Assembly: GCA_034401135.1 (NCBI GenBank) | Contig: JAWZSP010000006.1 | Span: 3,720,001-3,784,000, forward strand | Reading direction: 5' to 3' | Source: Volutella citrinella | Lineage: Eukaryota > Ascomycota > Sordariomycetes > Hypocreales > Nectriaceae | Length of the DNA stretch: 64,000 bases | Part shown: positions 12,675 to 24,552 of the stretch, piece by piece | How the letters are laid out: each line of letters starts with the position of its first letter | How positions within the stretch are numbered: position 1 is the stretch's first letter | Notes under the pieces: generated by a model | The model's input: only the letters and a program-made list of their open reading frames with translations | Database searches by the model: none | Told to the model about the DNA's origin: nothing | Translations under genes and position numbers: made by a program

Positions 12675-14840
12675 TTTGCGCGTGCTCCGATATTTCCTTT
12701 ATTCCCTTTGTTTTACGTTGCGCGGGTGCCATTTCTTTGACTACACACGGCTCACCGCCGATTGTGACATACTATTTGCTTGTTGATTTGTTTGCTTTTC
12801 ATTTCATTTCATTTTACCCGCATCAATCTCGACTGGTCGGTTAACAGTGAGACGGGGGTGGAAGGGACAAGTGCATTGCTGAGAGGAGTTCTATGCTGTT
12901 GGTTTTCGACATGGTTTGGGCGTTCTTATACAGCCGCGGCCCTGCGCGATATCAGGACATTGCCGTGCGCGCATATGGGGAAACATGATCAGATTTTACT
13001 GTTCGATATTAGGATGACGATTACGGGAAGCGCGGCTACATAACATCGTGCTGGTTGGGAAAAGGCTATAAAAAAGGATTATCAGAAGCGGACGAAGCGC
13101 ATGGGAAAGAGGAGGGATGAACTTGAACATCTCTTGGGGGGTTAGGACGTCCAGACCAAAGAAGCGGCTTTTTTGAATTCACAGAGACAAGACCAACAAC
13201 AAGACGGGGGAAACCGATGATGGATCGAAGAGACAAAGAGCGGTAAGGGGACCAGGTGGCGATGTACATGACCGGTCGGGGCGAGGATGTGGCATAATAG
13301 CGCCGTAAGCGCCCATTTTTGCAGTACATGACGTTGCGTTCAGACAGCGAGAGCGAATACACACAACACATACGGGTCACGAAGCTGCATTTGCAGATCG
13401 TTGACCAGATTGGTTCAAGCTGGCGTTTGCATTGATGTCATGGCTCCCATGTCGAGTGATTAGGTGACACGAACAATCTCTCTACGGGGTCTCCTCCGCA
13501 TGTCCGGAATCCCCTGGGGCTCTTATCTCATCTCCCTAGGGCTGCTGGAGACGGCGAGACAGGTAGGAAGAGGCAGAGCAGATGAAACATTCCAGACTGG
13601 CACCGGCCCGCAGCCGGTCGTTCCCGGTATCTGGGGGTCCCAGTAGGCCCGCCTTCCACGTGGGAGGCTGAGGCTGAAGGAGTTTTCCCACCATTTCTCT
13701 GTAATCGCTGCTCGGACTGCCTGATCTGATCTGCCGGGACGAGGATGCACGCCAGCGGCACAGTGTCGCGCCAAGCGCGGAAGAGGGCGGAGGGGGAAGC
13801 GCGCGTGCTGCGGGCAGGGCCGTGTGTGGACGGAGAGAGGGGCCGAAGGAGGATGGCTTTGATTGATTTCGGGAATCTCGGTCCACACGGGGTTGCTTGT
13901 GTATTTGTGGGTGAGATGTGCCGGTGTTGTGGGACATGGAGGTTGGCGAGGCGGTGATGCTGTGCCGCAGATTTGGTGGTGGGGATGGAGTGTGCACACG
14001 ATTGTTTGGAAACGAATACGTAAAAGCGGTCCAAGGTCCGGCGTGGCATATGCAGGCTGTTTGCCGGAGGGATCACAGGGAGGACGTTTTCATGCCATCC
14101 GGTTTGGCTTCAAAAGCACGCTGTCAGAGCCATGCTAAGACTCAGGCGACTCTCGGCTATGGGAACGCCCCCATTGGGACAGAGCCAGACAAGTTGTACG
14201 TGCATTTATCAAGTTGGAAGACTCGTTTTGCCGCTTAAAGTCAAGACATGCCTGGAATTGAGCCAGGGAATTCGCCTCCCCCCTTGGCCCTTCGTCTGTT
14301 GAATCGAGCCAACCCAGGTCCTACATAACAACCATCTATGACTGCACTTTGGTCGCACTCAAGGTTTCCTGATTGATACCATGGGCTACTGTAAGGAACG
14401 CAATCCATGGCCAATCAGGTTTCGATTACGAGCCTTTTAGATTCTACAAGGGCTAATAGTTATCTTGGCTAGATTCCTGCTCTTAGTGTCTGGCGACTTG
14501 GTGAGGGCGGAGGATGCAACTAAGTCAATGAACCAAGGGCAACAACATGTTCGTCATGGGGCTAGATGATTTGATGCCTCGCCCCTCACAGCAGCGACAC
14601 AACCAAATTTGGTGTGAAGTGGCTTTGGCCTCAATATGCTTCTCAACGAGACTCAGGTTGGATGAGCTTGATCGCCTCAGGTTGTTGGTTAGCCTCGCCT
14701 GGATCTGGTGGGGTACCCCAACTTTCCGCCCCTCACCTGGACATGCCAACCAGATCTCCGATCACGGGACCTTTTCCGGGCCATGAATCCGTGCGACTTG
14801 GGGACCTGCAAGGTCAATTCACCATTTCAAAGTCGGAACA
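12675..14840. other. Intergenic; 3' flank and upstream region
   Basis: The first 150 nt are T-rich and look like the 3' UTR of the preceding gene. Overlapping frames near 13523-14076 on the minus strand reach 182 codons, but three frames are open over the same stretch and none has a motif, so I treat them as chance. Nothing else recognised. Confidence 0.55.
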
Positions 14841-15668
14841 ATGGGCATGGGAAGCATCTCGATTCGAAAGTCCATCAGGTGGCTGCCTGACGAGGCAAGC
14901 GAGCCAACCTCAACCATTGTCGTCACCTCACCACAAGCGCGCTTCGTGGACCTGCGTATCCTGCGACAAGGAGCGAACGATGAGCGATGGATTGGAACTG
15001 GAGGTGGGTAGAGAAGCCCTTCATCCGAGAGCTTTAACAGCAGCGACACGAGAAAGCACAATGCGTGAGCTCAATTGCTGACACCAGGAACAGAAGTCCT
15101 TCCATTGGATCAATTGGACTGGGCCATCGCGGGCACGACGGTGACGACGCACCGCAAGGACAGCCAGGGCACGCGGAGCGAGTTCCGCCACTGGATCAAC
15201 ACTCACACCGAGGAGCCCGAGGAGGCAGTCGATGCAGGCGACATGTTCCCGCAGGACGATGGCACGACCCTTGAGGTGGGCGTCATGGAGAACCCGGCGA
15301 CAGGGCTGGAGACGGACTACGAGGAGGTGTGGCTGGATGTGAAGCCCGAGGCGACGGGCAGCGACGGCGTCAAGGCCGTTGTGCTGGAGATTGAGACGGC
15401 TGATGGAGGCAGGGGCCGCGTGGTGAGGAACGGGAGGTTCTGCCAGGGCATCTGGAAGCTTCGGGGACAGGTGGCGTGTGAGCGGTGGGCGTGGACCCAG
15501 GGAGAGGGCTGGAGGAGGCTGATTCGTATCGGAGAGGACAGCATCAAGCTGCCCTGTCAAGAGGCTGTGAGTGAATCGAGGATGCTGAGGGAGGGGGAGG
15601 TTGTGTGCGCCGGGGGCAAGACATGGCGGGTTGTGGAAGCCGCTGTGAGTGGGAGAGCCAAGCTGTAG
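14841..15668 (+). CDS. HRI1-family protein
   Basis: A 247-residue protein in two exons, 14841-15003 and 15088-15668. The 84-nt intron (15004-15087) begins GTGGGT, has CTGAC shortly before its end, and stops at ACACCAG; it joins G|GA in phase 1. The small first exon is needed for the family signature: it encodes SIRWLPDEASEPTSTIV and then FVDLRIL. Exon 2 supplies the rest: LDWAIAGT, FRHWIN, DMFPQDDGTTLEVG, NPATGLETDYEEVW, a Gly-Arg-Val strand with GRFCQGIWKL, and CERWAW. These match the two-barrel, calycin-like HRI1 family of fungi. Yeast Hri1 is a nonessential cytosolic protein reported to interact with Hrr25; the biochemical role is unknown. Length is close to the yeast protein (about 244). 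A start two codons downstream (ATG at 14847) would give the family-like MGSIS N-terminus and is equally possible. Confidence 0.88.
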
Positions 15669-17085
15669 TTGTGGCGCCAATCTATCTAATGTACGTACGT
15701 AGTAGAGCTGAGATTTAATATGCAATGCCTCATTGATTTGATTGATCAATCGCTGTCTGATGTGCTTGATGAGATCGCCAAGCATCTGGGGAATCTCAAA
15801 GATTGACGACCCGAGCACTTGGTACACCGAGAACTCAATGCATAGGTACCGATAGACTGGGTTCGCTTAGACTCGCTGGTTCCCACCGGCTGTGGCTTCT
15901 TGGTAGTGCACACGGCGAGGCGTGAGTGTGAGGTAGAAATTCGCCGATGCGACGCAGCCACATTGTGCCAACGCAACAACCACTATTCGAAGAAATTGCC
16001 TATTTGAGCGGCTTATCCGGGGCGATGGCCAAAATCGATTGTGGCGTCGAGTTATCTCCCCGAGTCCCCGACTTTTTGTTGCTCCATGGCCGCACTCAGG
16101 CTTCTCCTTGTTCCCTGCATGGACTATTCAATATTGGCGACCTCGCTGGCCGCCTGCCGCCTATAGTGCCTACCTACTTAGTACCACCTGCTACCTACCT
16201 CACCGCCTGCTATTCCCTCACGTGCATCTCAGCGCCCAAAGGATTGAGCCGTCCGCGCCGCGGCTGACCTCGCACACATAATTTTCAGCATCCCAAAAAG
16301 TTCGTTCAAGACGCAGGGCAAAAACGCAGCATGGAGCCATTCCCAGCAGCGGCGTCCGGCTGAGGCTTGACAGGGGACCTGTTTGGTCAAGCCAGGGGTA
16401 TTTTGGAACCAATACGATGTAGCGTGTCGCGCTATCGAATCCGACAGTTCTGGACCGGATTCAATAGTCTCTTCAGACTCCACAGCTGGTCTGGACGGGA
16501 TGTGCTTGGCTCGTAAAAAGAGCAGATGGATGTCGGGACTGAGCTGGAACACATGAGACTGTGCCGATCCTTGGATCTGGACCGAGCAGCGGGCGGGTGC
16601 GCTCCAGCCATCATGACAATGCCCTCAGCTTCGAAGCTTCCTGGCCATCGACTACCACCGGCCTGCAGGCTAGCTTAACTTGCACGACGGCAAGGACCAG
16701 GTTCAAGACAATTTAGGCCATGGCCAACCCCGAGCGTCTTCCTCAAACGGATGGCCCTGGCCGTCAGGTTCGATAGCCGTTCAGCCCTGCACGCATTGGG
16801 ATGTAGCGCAGCGCCAAGAACGACCTTCATCAACACTCTCTGGGCAACTTGGAGCTCCTGCTCCGGAGGGACCGCCCTTCTCTACTCGTGGATACCGATG
16901 GAGTCACGGTCAATACTGCGGGGGCTCGGACACGATCGATGTGTTGTGCGCCGCCCCTTATATGGGTTCAATAGCCCGCCAAGGCACACGCCTCTCGCCT
17001 TGATGCCCCATCGTCCTGCCTAGGCGACAACCACGTTCGTTAACTGACGCCCACAGAGAGAGTGAGAGAGCTCGTCACCACCACG
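15669..17085. other. Intergenic; 3' flank and PAN-gene promoter
   Basis: No gene supported. The right end carries the promoter of the secreted PAN-module protein, with a CArG-type element at 16956 (listed separately). A minus-strand frame of 268 codons (15021-15827) lies largely antisense to the HRI1-like gene and is a shadow of it. Confidence 0.6.
16956..16965 (+). promoter_or_regulatory. CArG box (CC-A/T6-GG) or TATA-like element
   Basis: The ten bases CCTTATATGG are an exact CC(A/T)6GG match, the core recognised by MADS-box factors of the SRF/Mcm1 type. It starts 130 bp upstream of the ATG of the PAN-module gene. The TTATAT core could equally serve as the TATA element. Function is inferred from sequence and position only. 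Confidence 0.35.
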
Positions 17086-20000
17086 ATGCGTTCCGTCTCT
17101 GCCCTCCTGGCCCTGGCCCTCGCCGGCTCCTTTGACCTCGCGTCGGCTGGACGTTGCAAGCCCAGCTCGGCTCTCTCCAGCGCGACTGGAACCAAGTCGA
17201 CGGGTCCTGATGGGACTGTCACCGACTCCGTGGCCTCGGCCACTGCGACTTCTCCTGGAGAAATCACAAACGTGATTGTCAACGGCAACCTAGCCGTAGA
17301 TCTCGACGGCTTCACCGGCAGCAATGCAGAGCACAACAAGAACCAAGGATACACGGGTGGTGGCAGCACCGAGACTGGTTGCGCCGTCCTCAAAGCCGCG
17401 CCTCCCGTGAAGCGACAGGCCCAGGACACGTACTCGGCCTATCTACAGCAGATTATCCCCGTCGTCAACGTGCAGACCCTATATACCATCCGCATCTATT
17501 ACCAGGTTATCCAGAACACCGGGGTGGGCAGCTGCAGCCTCATCACCACGTACCAGGGCGTCCCCTTCATGCAGACGAACCCCTTCCCCGTCGTTTCGGC
17601 TGGCAGCAACACCAACTGGGCGCCCCTCATGGGTCAGGGCGCTCTCCTCGCTGCCTCCGGAGCCATGCGGTTCGAGGTGCGATGCTCCAACGGCGGCTCT
17701 GCCACGGTGCTCTTCGATCAGATCTTCATGTCCAACCTCGTCACCCCGACCACCATTGACAACTTCCCCGTTGTCTGGCCCCCGGTTGGCGGCAACCCGG
17801 CCCAGAGCTCCTCGGTCCCGATCGGGTCTACCACTGCGGGCGATGCTACCGAGACGTCAGATGTTGCTCTCCCCACTGGAACATCTGCTTCAACCGATGT
17901 CTCTGCTTCTTCCGCTGTTTCTGAATCCATCTCTACCGATGCCAACACCCTGGTTAGCAGCGAAACCACGGCGCTCGACATCACCTCTTCCGTTTCCGCC
18001 GAGAGCTCTGATATCCCTTCCACTACTGTTTCGTCCGCCGCTTCCACCACGACCGGTAACTGCCCCTTCTGGATGCCCGGTCCCGGTTCTTGCATCTTGC
18101 ACAGCCCTACCCCCGTTGGTAGCACCTGTTCCGCCCAGGGCACTATGCCTGACATGTACACAATTGATCTGTCCAACTCGCCGTACCCTGCCGACTGTGC
18201 CCTGGCCTGCCACAAGGACCCGGAATGCGAGACCTATGCATTTGACCTGCGAAACTTGGGCAGAGCTTGCCTCTTCTCCAAGTCGAAAATCGACAGCCTG
18301 TCTCCTCAGACTACAACCCAGCTGTACTGGAACGGCCCTGGATGTGCCACCTGCTACGACTGCCCCGACAAGCCGGGACCGGTTCGACCTCAGACCAGCT
18401 CATCGGCGCCTGTCCCGGACAGCACCACTGCATCCCCTACGACGACCACCCAGCCTTCTGGCACATTTGACTACTGTCCTGCTTGGATGGCCGGCCCAGG
18501 AGGTTGTCAGCATACGAGCCCCATGCCCTCCCCTGGCGTCTGCATGGTACGTGGCTACGTGGCCGCCGAAGCCGTCTACACCGTCGATGTGGCAAAGTAC
18601 CCTAGCCAGAAGAGCTACAGCGACTGTGCCTGGATCTGTGCTCATGATTCAGAATGCAAGGGCTACGGATGGTACTACAGGGGCACCAACTACGCGGCGT
18701 GCTGGTTCTCGAACCAGCCACTGAGCCAAGCGTTTGAAGAGGAGCTGACCGGCACGGAGATCTACTGGTTCGAGCCGCACTGCGCCGTCAAGTGCTATGA
18801 CTGCCCCGACAAGACAGCCGGCAAGCCAGCATTGGCGTGGCCTTCGGACGTTGCCAAACCGGCAGTCTCTCGGCCGCGCTCGACTACCACATCTGCGGCC
18901 CCATCTGAGACCTCGGCTGCTTGCATCACCTGCCGCGAGAGGCCCGATGGATACGACCAGTACGTTTGTGGCATTGGATCATCCTATCCCAAGTGGTACA
19001 ACGTCCAGGATGCCCTTCTGCCGAGCCCACAGGGCAACCTGGACTGTGCCGTCATCTGCACCAGGATCCAGGGCTGTCTGGCGTCTACGTTCCGCCCATC
19101 GAATAAGCTCTGCTTCTTCTCCAACGAGCAGCTCATGGGCAACCCTGACTGGAGGGCGGATGGTTCTGAAGAGCTATGGTACGAGCAGCGATGCTGGAAC
19201 TGTGGACTGTGCTCCAACTTCCCTCCTCTGCCCACGACGACTCCCCCGGCGGCATCAGAGATCGCGGCGCCCGCCAACGGTTGCGCCACGCAGCCCAACC
19301 CCGCGAGACCGTACTGCCTGCTCAATAAGAACCCGAACTTTAGATCCATCTGCTCCCGTGCTGGTCGTCTCAACACGGGAACCTTCTTTTCGCTCCCGCC
19401 ATCAACCGACTTCGAGGTGTCGGACCGTGGATGCGCCCAGCGGTGCCAGCTGCACTCAGGCTGTGCTGCCTCTGGACTTCACGGCCCTACGATGGAGTGC
19501 CTCTTCTCCAGCCAAAGCCTCTACCTGTCCAAGTTTGAGACCACACACGACACGGATAGGGACTACATCTGGTCGGACAGGGACTGTTTCGACTGTGAGC
19601 GGTCCTGCCCGGTGGGAGCTGCCCCCGTCACCTTGCCGGGGACCACAGACCTCACTGCCACCGAGTCCTCGACTGCTGTTGCTACTACCGATTCTATCCC
19701 GACAGACATTTCGACCACGGAGTTTGCTGGCACCACCTTCATGACATCGACCCGCACGACCGAGGATCTGACCTCGACCACGAGCGGCGGCGTCGACTGC
19801 TCCAAGGCGATCCGTGATTTCAACCAGCCCGGACTTCTCTGTGACGCAGAAAAGGCGCCGGGACAGCCCCAGATGATGCAGTCGGTGACGGTGCAGAATG
19901 CCAGGATCGAGATTGTGGGCAGCATCGAGGCCTGCGGCAAGAGCTGCCTGGAGAACTCGAGCTGCCTGTCATTCATGTTCATGAAGTCGGACACAAGGTG

Positions 20001-20100
20001 CCAAATGTTTGTCCGTGCCACCTCGGACCTGATGCTCGTTGACTCTCCTGGCAACGACGCTACCTATTCTGACAAGGGCTGCTTTAAGCTGGCGTGTTGA
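17086..20100 (+). CDS. Secreted protein with five PAN/apple-like Cys modules
   Basis: A single-exon gene for 1004 residues. The ATG at 17086 is preferred because it starts a signal peptide (MRSVSALLALALAGSFDLAS, cut near Ala-20 to 22); the frame upstream has no ATG. Residues 60-230 form a domain without many Cys, containing a Lys-Arg site (PPVKRQAQ), which looks like the carbohydrate-binding-type jelly-roll seen at the N-terminus of similar fungal proteins. A Ser/Thr-rich linker covers about 240-320. Then come five Cys-rich modules, roughly 326-425, 464-575, 613-709, 733-842 and 905-1004. The first two end in CYDCPDK and carry the CxxxC...C...C pattern of PAN/apple domains (for example CALACHKDPECETYAFDL). 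Ser/Thr/Pro linkers separate them. No GPI-type tail: the protein ends FKLAC. A cell-wall or matrix adhesin/lectin role is inferred from architecture. Confidence 0.82.
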   Translation: MRSVSALLALALAGSFDLASAGRCKPSSALSSATGTKSTGPDGTVTDSVASATATSPGEITNVIVNGNLAVDLDGFTGSNAEHNKNQGYTGGGSTETGCAVLKAAPPVKRQAQDTYSAYLQQIIPVVNVQTLYTIRIYYQVIQNTGVGSCSLITTYQGVPFMQTNPFPVVSAGSNTNWAPLMGQGALLAASGAMRFEVRCSNGGSATVLFDQIFMSNLVTPTTIDNFPVVWPPVGGNPAQSSSVPIGSTTAGDATETSDVALPTGTSASTDVSASSAVSESISTDANTLVSSETTALDITSSVSAESSDIPSTTVSSAASTTTGNCPFWMPGPGSCILHSPTPVGSTCSAQGTMPDMYTIDLSNSPYPADCALACHKDPECETYAFDLRNLGRACLFSKSKIDSLSPQTTTQLYWNGPGCATCYDCPDKPGPVRPQTSSSAPVPDSTTASPTTTTQPSGTFDYCPAWMAGPGGCQHTSPMPSPGVCMVRGYVAAEAVYTVDVAKYPSQKSYSDCAWICAHDSECKGYGWYYRGTNYAACWFSNQPLSQAFEEELTGTEIYWFEPHCAVKCYDCPDKTAGKPALAWPSDVAKPAVSRPRSTTTSAAPSETSAACITCRERPDGYDQYVCGIGSSYPKWYNVQDALLPSPQGNLDCAVICTRIQGCLASTFRPSNKLCFFSNEQLMGNPDWRADGSEELWYEQRCWNCGLCSNFPPLPTTTPPAASEIAAPANGCATQPNPARPYCLLNKNPNFRSICSRAGRLNTGTFFSLPPSTDFEVSDRGCAQRCQLHSGCAASGLHGPTMECLFSSQSLYLSKFETTHDTDRDYIWSDRDCFDCERSCPVGAAPVTLPGTTDLTATESSTAVATTDSIPTDISTTEFAGTTFMTSTRTTEDLTSTTSGGVDCSKAIRDFNQPGLLCDAEKAPGQPQMMQSVTVQNARIEIVGSIEACGKSCLENSSCLSFMFMKSDTRCQMFVRATSDLMLVDSPGNDATYSDKGCFKLAC

Positions 20101-22818
20101 GGACTGTCGTTGGAATCATGACTTGGGTGCATGGGCCCGAGAGCATGTGCATATAGTAGCTACCATGAGGTAAATACTTGAATAATCGCTCGTTAATACA
20201 TATTTGACTTGTCACACTACGAACCATGATGCCACTTGCGATTTGTGCTGCAGCTGTAGGCTTTGTTGTTTCCTCGGCGGCCGTGACGTTGCTGAACCTC
20301 AAGGGCTCGTAAAGACTGGATGCATCGTCTCAAATTCCTTGAAACCGGCGAAGATGCGATCCTCAGGGAGACGAGTGCGATACGAACTAACTTCTGATAT
20401 TAAAGAGTCATCTTTGCTACAACAGACAGCAGTAGTATCCCCGACCTCTGCCATTCGGCATCAATCATAATGAAGATGAGATGCATCACTGACTGCTCCT
20501 TTCCCTGGTCCCAGCCGTGCTCAGATGCACCACCTCCAAGACAAAGGAGATGCCCGAAGGGTGCTCATGCTATTATCCTGACAATGGCGGCTCCCTTCCA
20601 CCTGGCGTTGTGACGGTGGGGACATCTGCAAGAGGGAGAGCATCCTTGTCAACACCACGCGAACCACGCGCTAGGGCAACTTTGTCCTACCGTATAGCTA
20701 TGCATATTTGTTTTGAGCAGGCATGGTTGTTGGAGTCTTGGCTGACTTGAGGGTATGGTTGATCCGGCGAGACCTGTGCAGTTTGTCAAAGCCTTGAGGG
20801 ACTGGCGTTGTTGGCTGAGTGTGTCCGGATGAATCAGTCAAGGTTGCCATGGATGATGCGGCGGATACGTGGTGGTAGGCGAAGGCTCGTTGGACATGGC
20901 TGAGTTGAATATGATAGCAAGGCTGGTGAGAGTGTGGTCAATATGGCACTATGATGATGCCGTGTTGCTAGCGGCTCTGTTCAGTGTTTCCCTGTCGACT
21001 AGCCTCTTTCATTTTGACATGATGGATAAGGTGTACAATTATAGAAGAGCTAAAAATTGCATTGTTCAAGCTGGATGAGGTTAAACGCTTAGCCTTGGTT
21101 GAATGGGTGCCGGTCGGTCTTCTGAGTCGACTCCACCGCCAGACTAAGCCTGAAAGTGCCGACTTGTGAAGCACAAGGTAGTTATTACACACTACTCGTA
21201 GCTGAAAAACCAACTCACCTTGCTTGTCTTACCTAGGGAGCGCTTTAGCCTGACAATTCGTCACTGTGTCGCCTAAGCGTGCTATCTCGAGCCAGCCAGC
21301 TCGTGGGGGGCAACCAAGCGGCAAAAATATTGCCCCCGCCGTGGCCCTGGCGCTATTCCTGACGGATACAAAGGCATACCCAATATCACACGGAGAGAGT
21401 CTCGAGGTGGGCTGGGGATATTTCGCCAAGTCGCCTCAATTCTACGCCCTGATCGCCTGTTTGGCAGCAATCTGGGGGAGAAGACAGACTCGCGATGCCT
21501 CGATCCAGAGTTCCGGGTGTCTGTCAACCACATGAACATTACATGACGTGATTGTGTATTGAGATCTACAAAGACGACTGAAACATGCACGTGGAAGCAA
21601 CAGAGCAATCCCCAATGCCAACCCAGGGCCGAGGCACGCAATCCCGGTGTCATCGCCTATAGAGTTTGCATACTAGATCGCATTCAGCAGGCCACCGATG
21701 GATGTGTAACAGGGTGGTGGAATCTGGCCAAGCCCGGCGCAGGGGAGCCATGCTTAGTATGCGTAGTATACATTGGGGCGTTTGTCGCCAAGCAACCTGG
21801 CAGGCGCCTTGGCTTCCGGCTCGTTGGACCCCTTGCTCTATACGCGCGGAAACTGATGGCATTATGCAGCAGTGCGGAATAATGGGAATGTGGAAATTGG
21901 ATTGTAAAGCCCATCCAACACCGACTCGGTCGGCGGCCGAGGCCAATCGAGCAGTAGTAGGCTTAGTAGTAATTAGCCGACTGGCGAATGGCCGTTTCGC
22001 CCTCGTACTTCTCTTTGATATGGCGCAATTGAGGACCGCTCGCTGGGTTGTGAGCTGTAGGGTCCCTGGTGTGTGATGAATAATTAGATGCTATGGGTGG
22101 GAGTTTGGGCTGTCAATGGGCTCAAGGACTCGGGGGCTCAATGGCTCAATGAGTCAAGAGAAGTGTCTGACGCAATCATCCGCAGTCAAAGTCCATGGCG
22201 ATCACCGCTGGGGATGGAGATGCAGGGTCAGGTCTCTATCAAAGTCTCCCCCACGGTCATCGACTCGGGCACTACTAATTCCTCATAGTATGCCACTGCT
22301 TCATGTGCAATATTCCCTCCATTGTTAGTCGCTCTTGGCGGTACCCAAGAGCCCGGAATCCCAGCCAGTAGTAGATTCCCTGTGGGACTTGAATAATGCG
22401 GGAGCACTGGCGGCCATGGCTGGACACACATCCCCTCCTGCTGTTGGCCTGCCCCGTAAGGTCCCTGGATCTTGCTGGACGTGTGTTGGAACAGTCTTCA
22501 GCGGGGGCTAGCGGCTAGCGGTGTGGCGGCACCTGTGACGGCTGCCCGCCCCCTGATGCTTGCTAGCGCACACACAAGATCCCTGCGCTAATCTAGATCG
22601 GACTGGGCCGCTGGGGCTCGGGAGTGCCCTTGTGCGTCCCCGCGGCCCGAAGGCGGAGGGATTGACGACAGGAGGGCCTGGGTCTCCATGCAATTTGTCA
22701 TGGTTGGCGAGATATTTTTTTTTACTTTTTGGCATGCACAGGGTTGGAGCAGATGACGCATCGTTGAATGAAGTTGCCTACTAGTATTTTACAAGCCAAG
22801 CATGATTAAGACCCGGAT
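20101..22818. other. Intergenic; nothing recognised
   Basis: About 2.7 kb between the 3' ends of the PAN-module gene and the minus-strand FAD oxidoreductase. Open frames reach only about 136 codons, overlap each other on both strands and show no family motif. There is a T run at 22712-22721 close to the oxidoreductase 3' end. Confidence 0.6.
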
Positions 22819-24552
22819 CTAGATGGGAGCGAAAAAGTTGAACCTGCCCTTGGGGTCGTACTTCTTCTTGAGGCTCTTGAGGCGGTCCTGTCGCCAGCCC
22901 TCGCTGCCGTACCAGTTCTCGGGCTTCTCGTTACCGTAGGCATAGTTGACATAGGCGTGCATCTCGCTGCGTCCCGACGCCTCATGCATAATGTCGCGCA
23001 GCCTGTCACCAATCTCCTCGGCCTTGGCATCGAGCTCCTTTGAGCCGTCGGGGCGGTACGTGATGAGGGGCGCCAGCAGCAGGTTGTCGTCGCGGAAGGC
23101 AAATGCAGCGGAGGCGGCATCGTGCTTGCGCAGGCCCTGGGTCGAGTAGCCCTCGAGCATGAAGAGGGAGCCGCCAAAGGGCGTGGCGTTGCCGGTGATG
23201 GCGGCGGAGAAGATGTCGTAGGCCTGCTTGATGGCGGCGGGGGCGTAGCGCTCGAGGTAGATGGGGAACCGGGGGTTGACCAGGCCTTCCTTCTGGCAGG
23301 GGGGCGAGGCGAGCGCGATGTTGGTCCAGCCGGCGAGGTCGCGGTAGTCTCCGGCGGCGGGCTGGATGGAGAGGGGGCCGAGGTCGTGGAAGGGTTTTGT
23401 GATGGACGGGTCGACGGCGGTGACGCCTTCTTGGATGAGGTAGAAGAGGATGACGGGCTTGAGTCAACGTTAGTTACATGATGATCATGATGGGATGATA
23501 ATGAGGATAGGAGGAGGAGGAGGAGGATAGTGGTGATGGTGGTGATGGTGTTGAGACTCACAGCGTTGGGGTCCATCGGGGGAATGTTGAGCCAGTAGGA
23601 CCAGTTAATGACACCCTCGGGCTGCTTCCACAGTAGATGCTCATTAGCCAGCTCGTACAGCTGCTCGACCTTGTCGCCGCCAAAGATGAGCGTCTCAATG
23701 GCCCAGTCGCGGTGCTCAATGTCGTACGTCTTGGCCGTCAGCGACGTGACGATACCGAAATTCGCGCCCGCGCCCTTCATGGCCCACCAGAGGTCCGACG
23801 ACGCGTCAACCGTGCGCATGCTGCCGTCGGCGAGCACCACGTCCATGGACACCCACTGGTCGGCGATGAGCCCGTGGTGGCCCTGGAGCCATCCGTGGCC
23901 GCCTCCGAGGGCTGGGCCCATGTAGCTGACGCACTCGCAGGTTCCGGTCACTAGACAGTGATCAGTACGGAGTGATTATTAGGCATCATGCAAGTCAATG
24001 TAATGTACCCGTCTGCTTCCCCGCGGCCCACAGAGTGTCGGTGACGCGCTTGGACTGCGTGCCGCCGCCAATCTTGACCGTCTTGCCGTCGGGCGCAATG
24101 TCGACGCTGCTGAGCTGGTTGAGCCAGATCTCAATGCCGTGGTCCATCTTGCCAATGGTGGTGATGGCCGCGTGGGCCGTGTTGTAGGCCAGGAACGGCA
24201 GCTTCTTGCGGTTGGCAAACTTGACCTATACGTCGTCAGTATCACCATCATGAACCTGGATTGGCAAATCTACCGTCTCGGCCACGTCATTCGCCGTCCC
24301 GGGCACCACGACCATGCTTATCTTGGGCAGTTCCAGGTTGGACCACCGCGTAGTGGCCACATTGAAGCCGTCGGACCCCGGGAAGTAGATCTTGGCCGTC
24401 TTGGACAGCTTGTCGCCCAGCTTGCCCGCGTCGCTGATGGGACCCGGACACTTCCCCTCGAGGGAGCCCCGGGGCACAATGACGGTGGCCGACGCCGCAG
24501 CCGTCATGAGAGCGGCTGCGGCTGCGGCAATCTGGACCTTGAGCAGATGCAT
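22819..24552 (-). CDS. Secreted FAD-linked oxidoreductase (BBE-like)
   Basis: A flavoenzyme of the berberine-bridge/6-hydroxynicotine oxidase type, 507 residues in four exons: 24552-24274, 24225-24009, 23950-23562 and 23457-22819. Introns are 48, 58 and 104 nt with GT...AG ends; the third has a perfect ACTAAC branch element. The ATG at 24552 begins a signal peptide (MHLLKVQIAAAAAALMTAAAS), so the enzyme is probably extracellular or vacuolar. The FAD_binding_4 domain spans about 55-240: His-111 in NTAHAA sits where the flavin-linking His usually is, and Cys-170 in GTCECVSYMGP before the Gly-rich LGGGHGWLQGHHGL fits the second covalent link. The C-terminal BBE motif is present (YVNYAYGNEKPENWYGSEGW, then RL..LK.KYDP.GRF). 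Substrate unknown; such enzymes oxidise sugars, alkaloids or polyketide intermediates. No biosynthetic core gene is near. It is transcribed divergently from the PTH11-like receptor. Confidence 0.88.
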
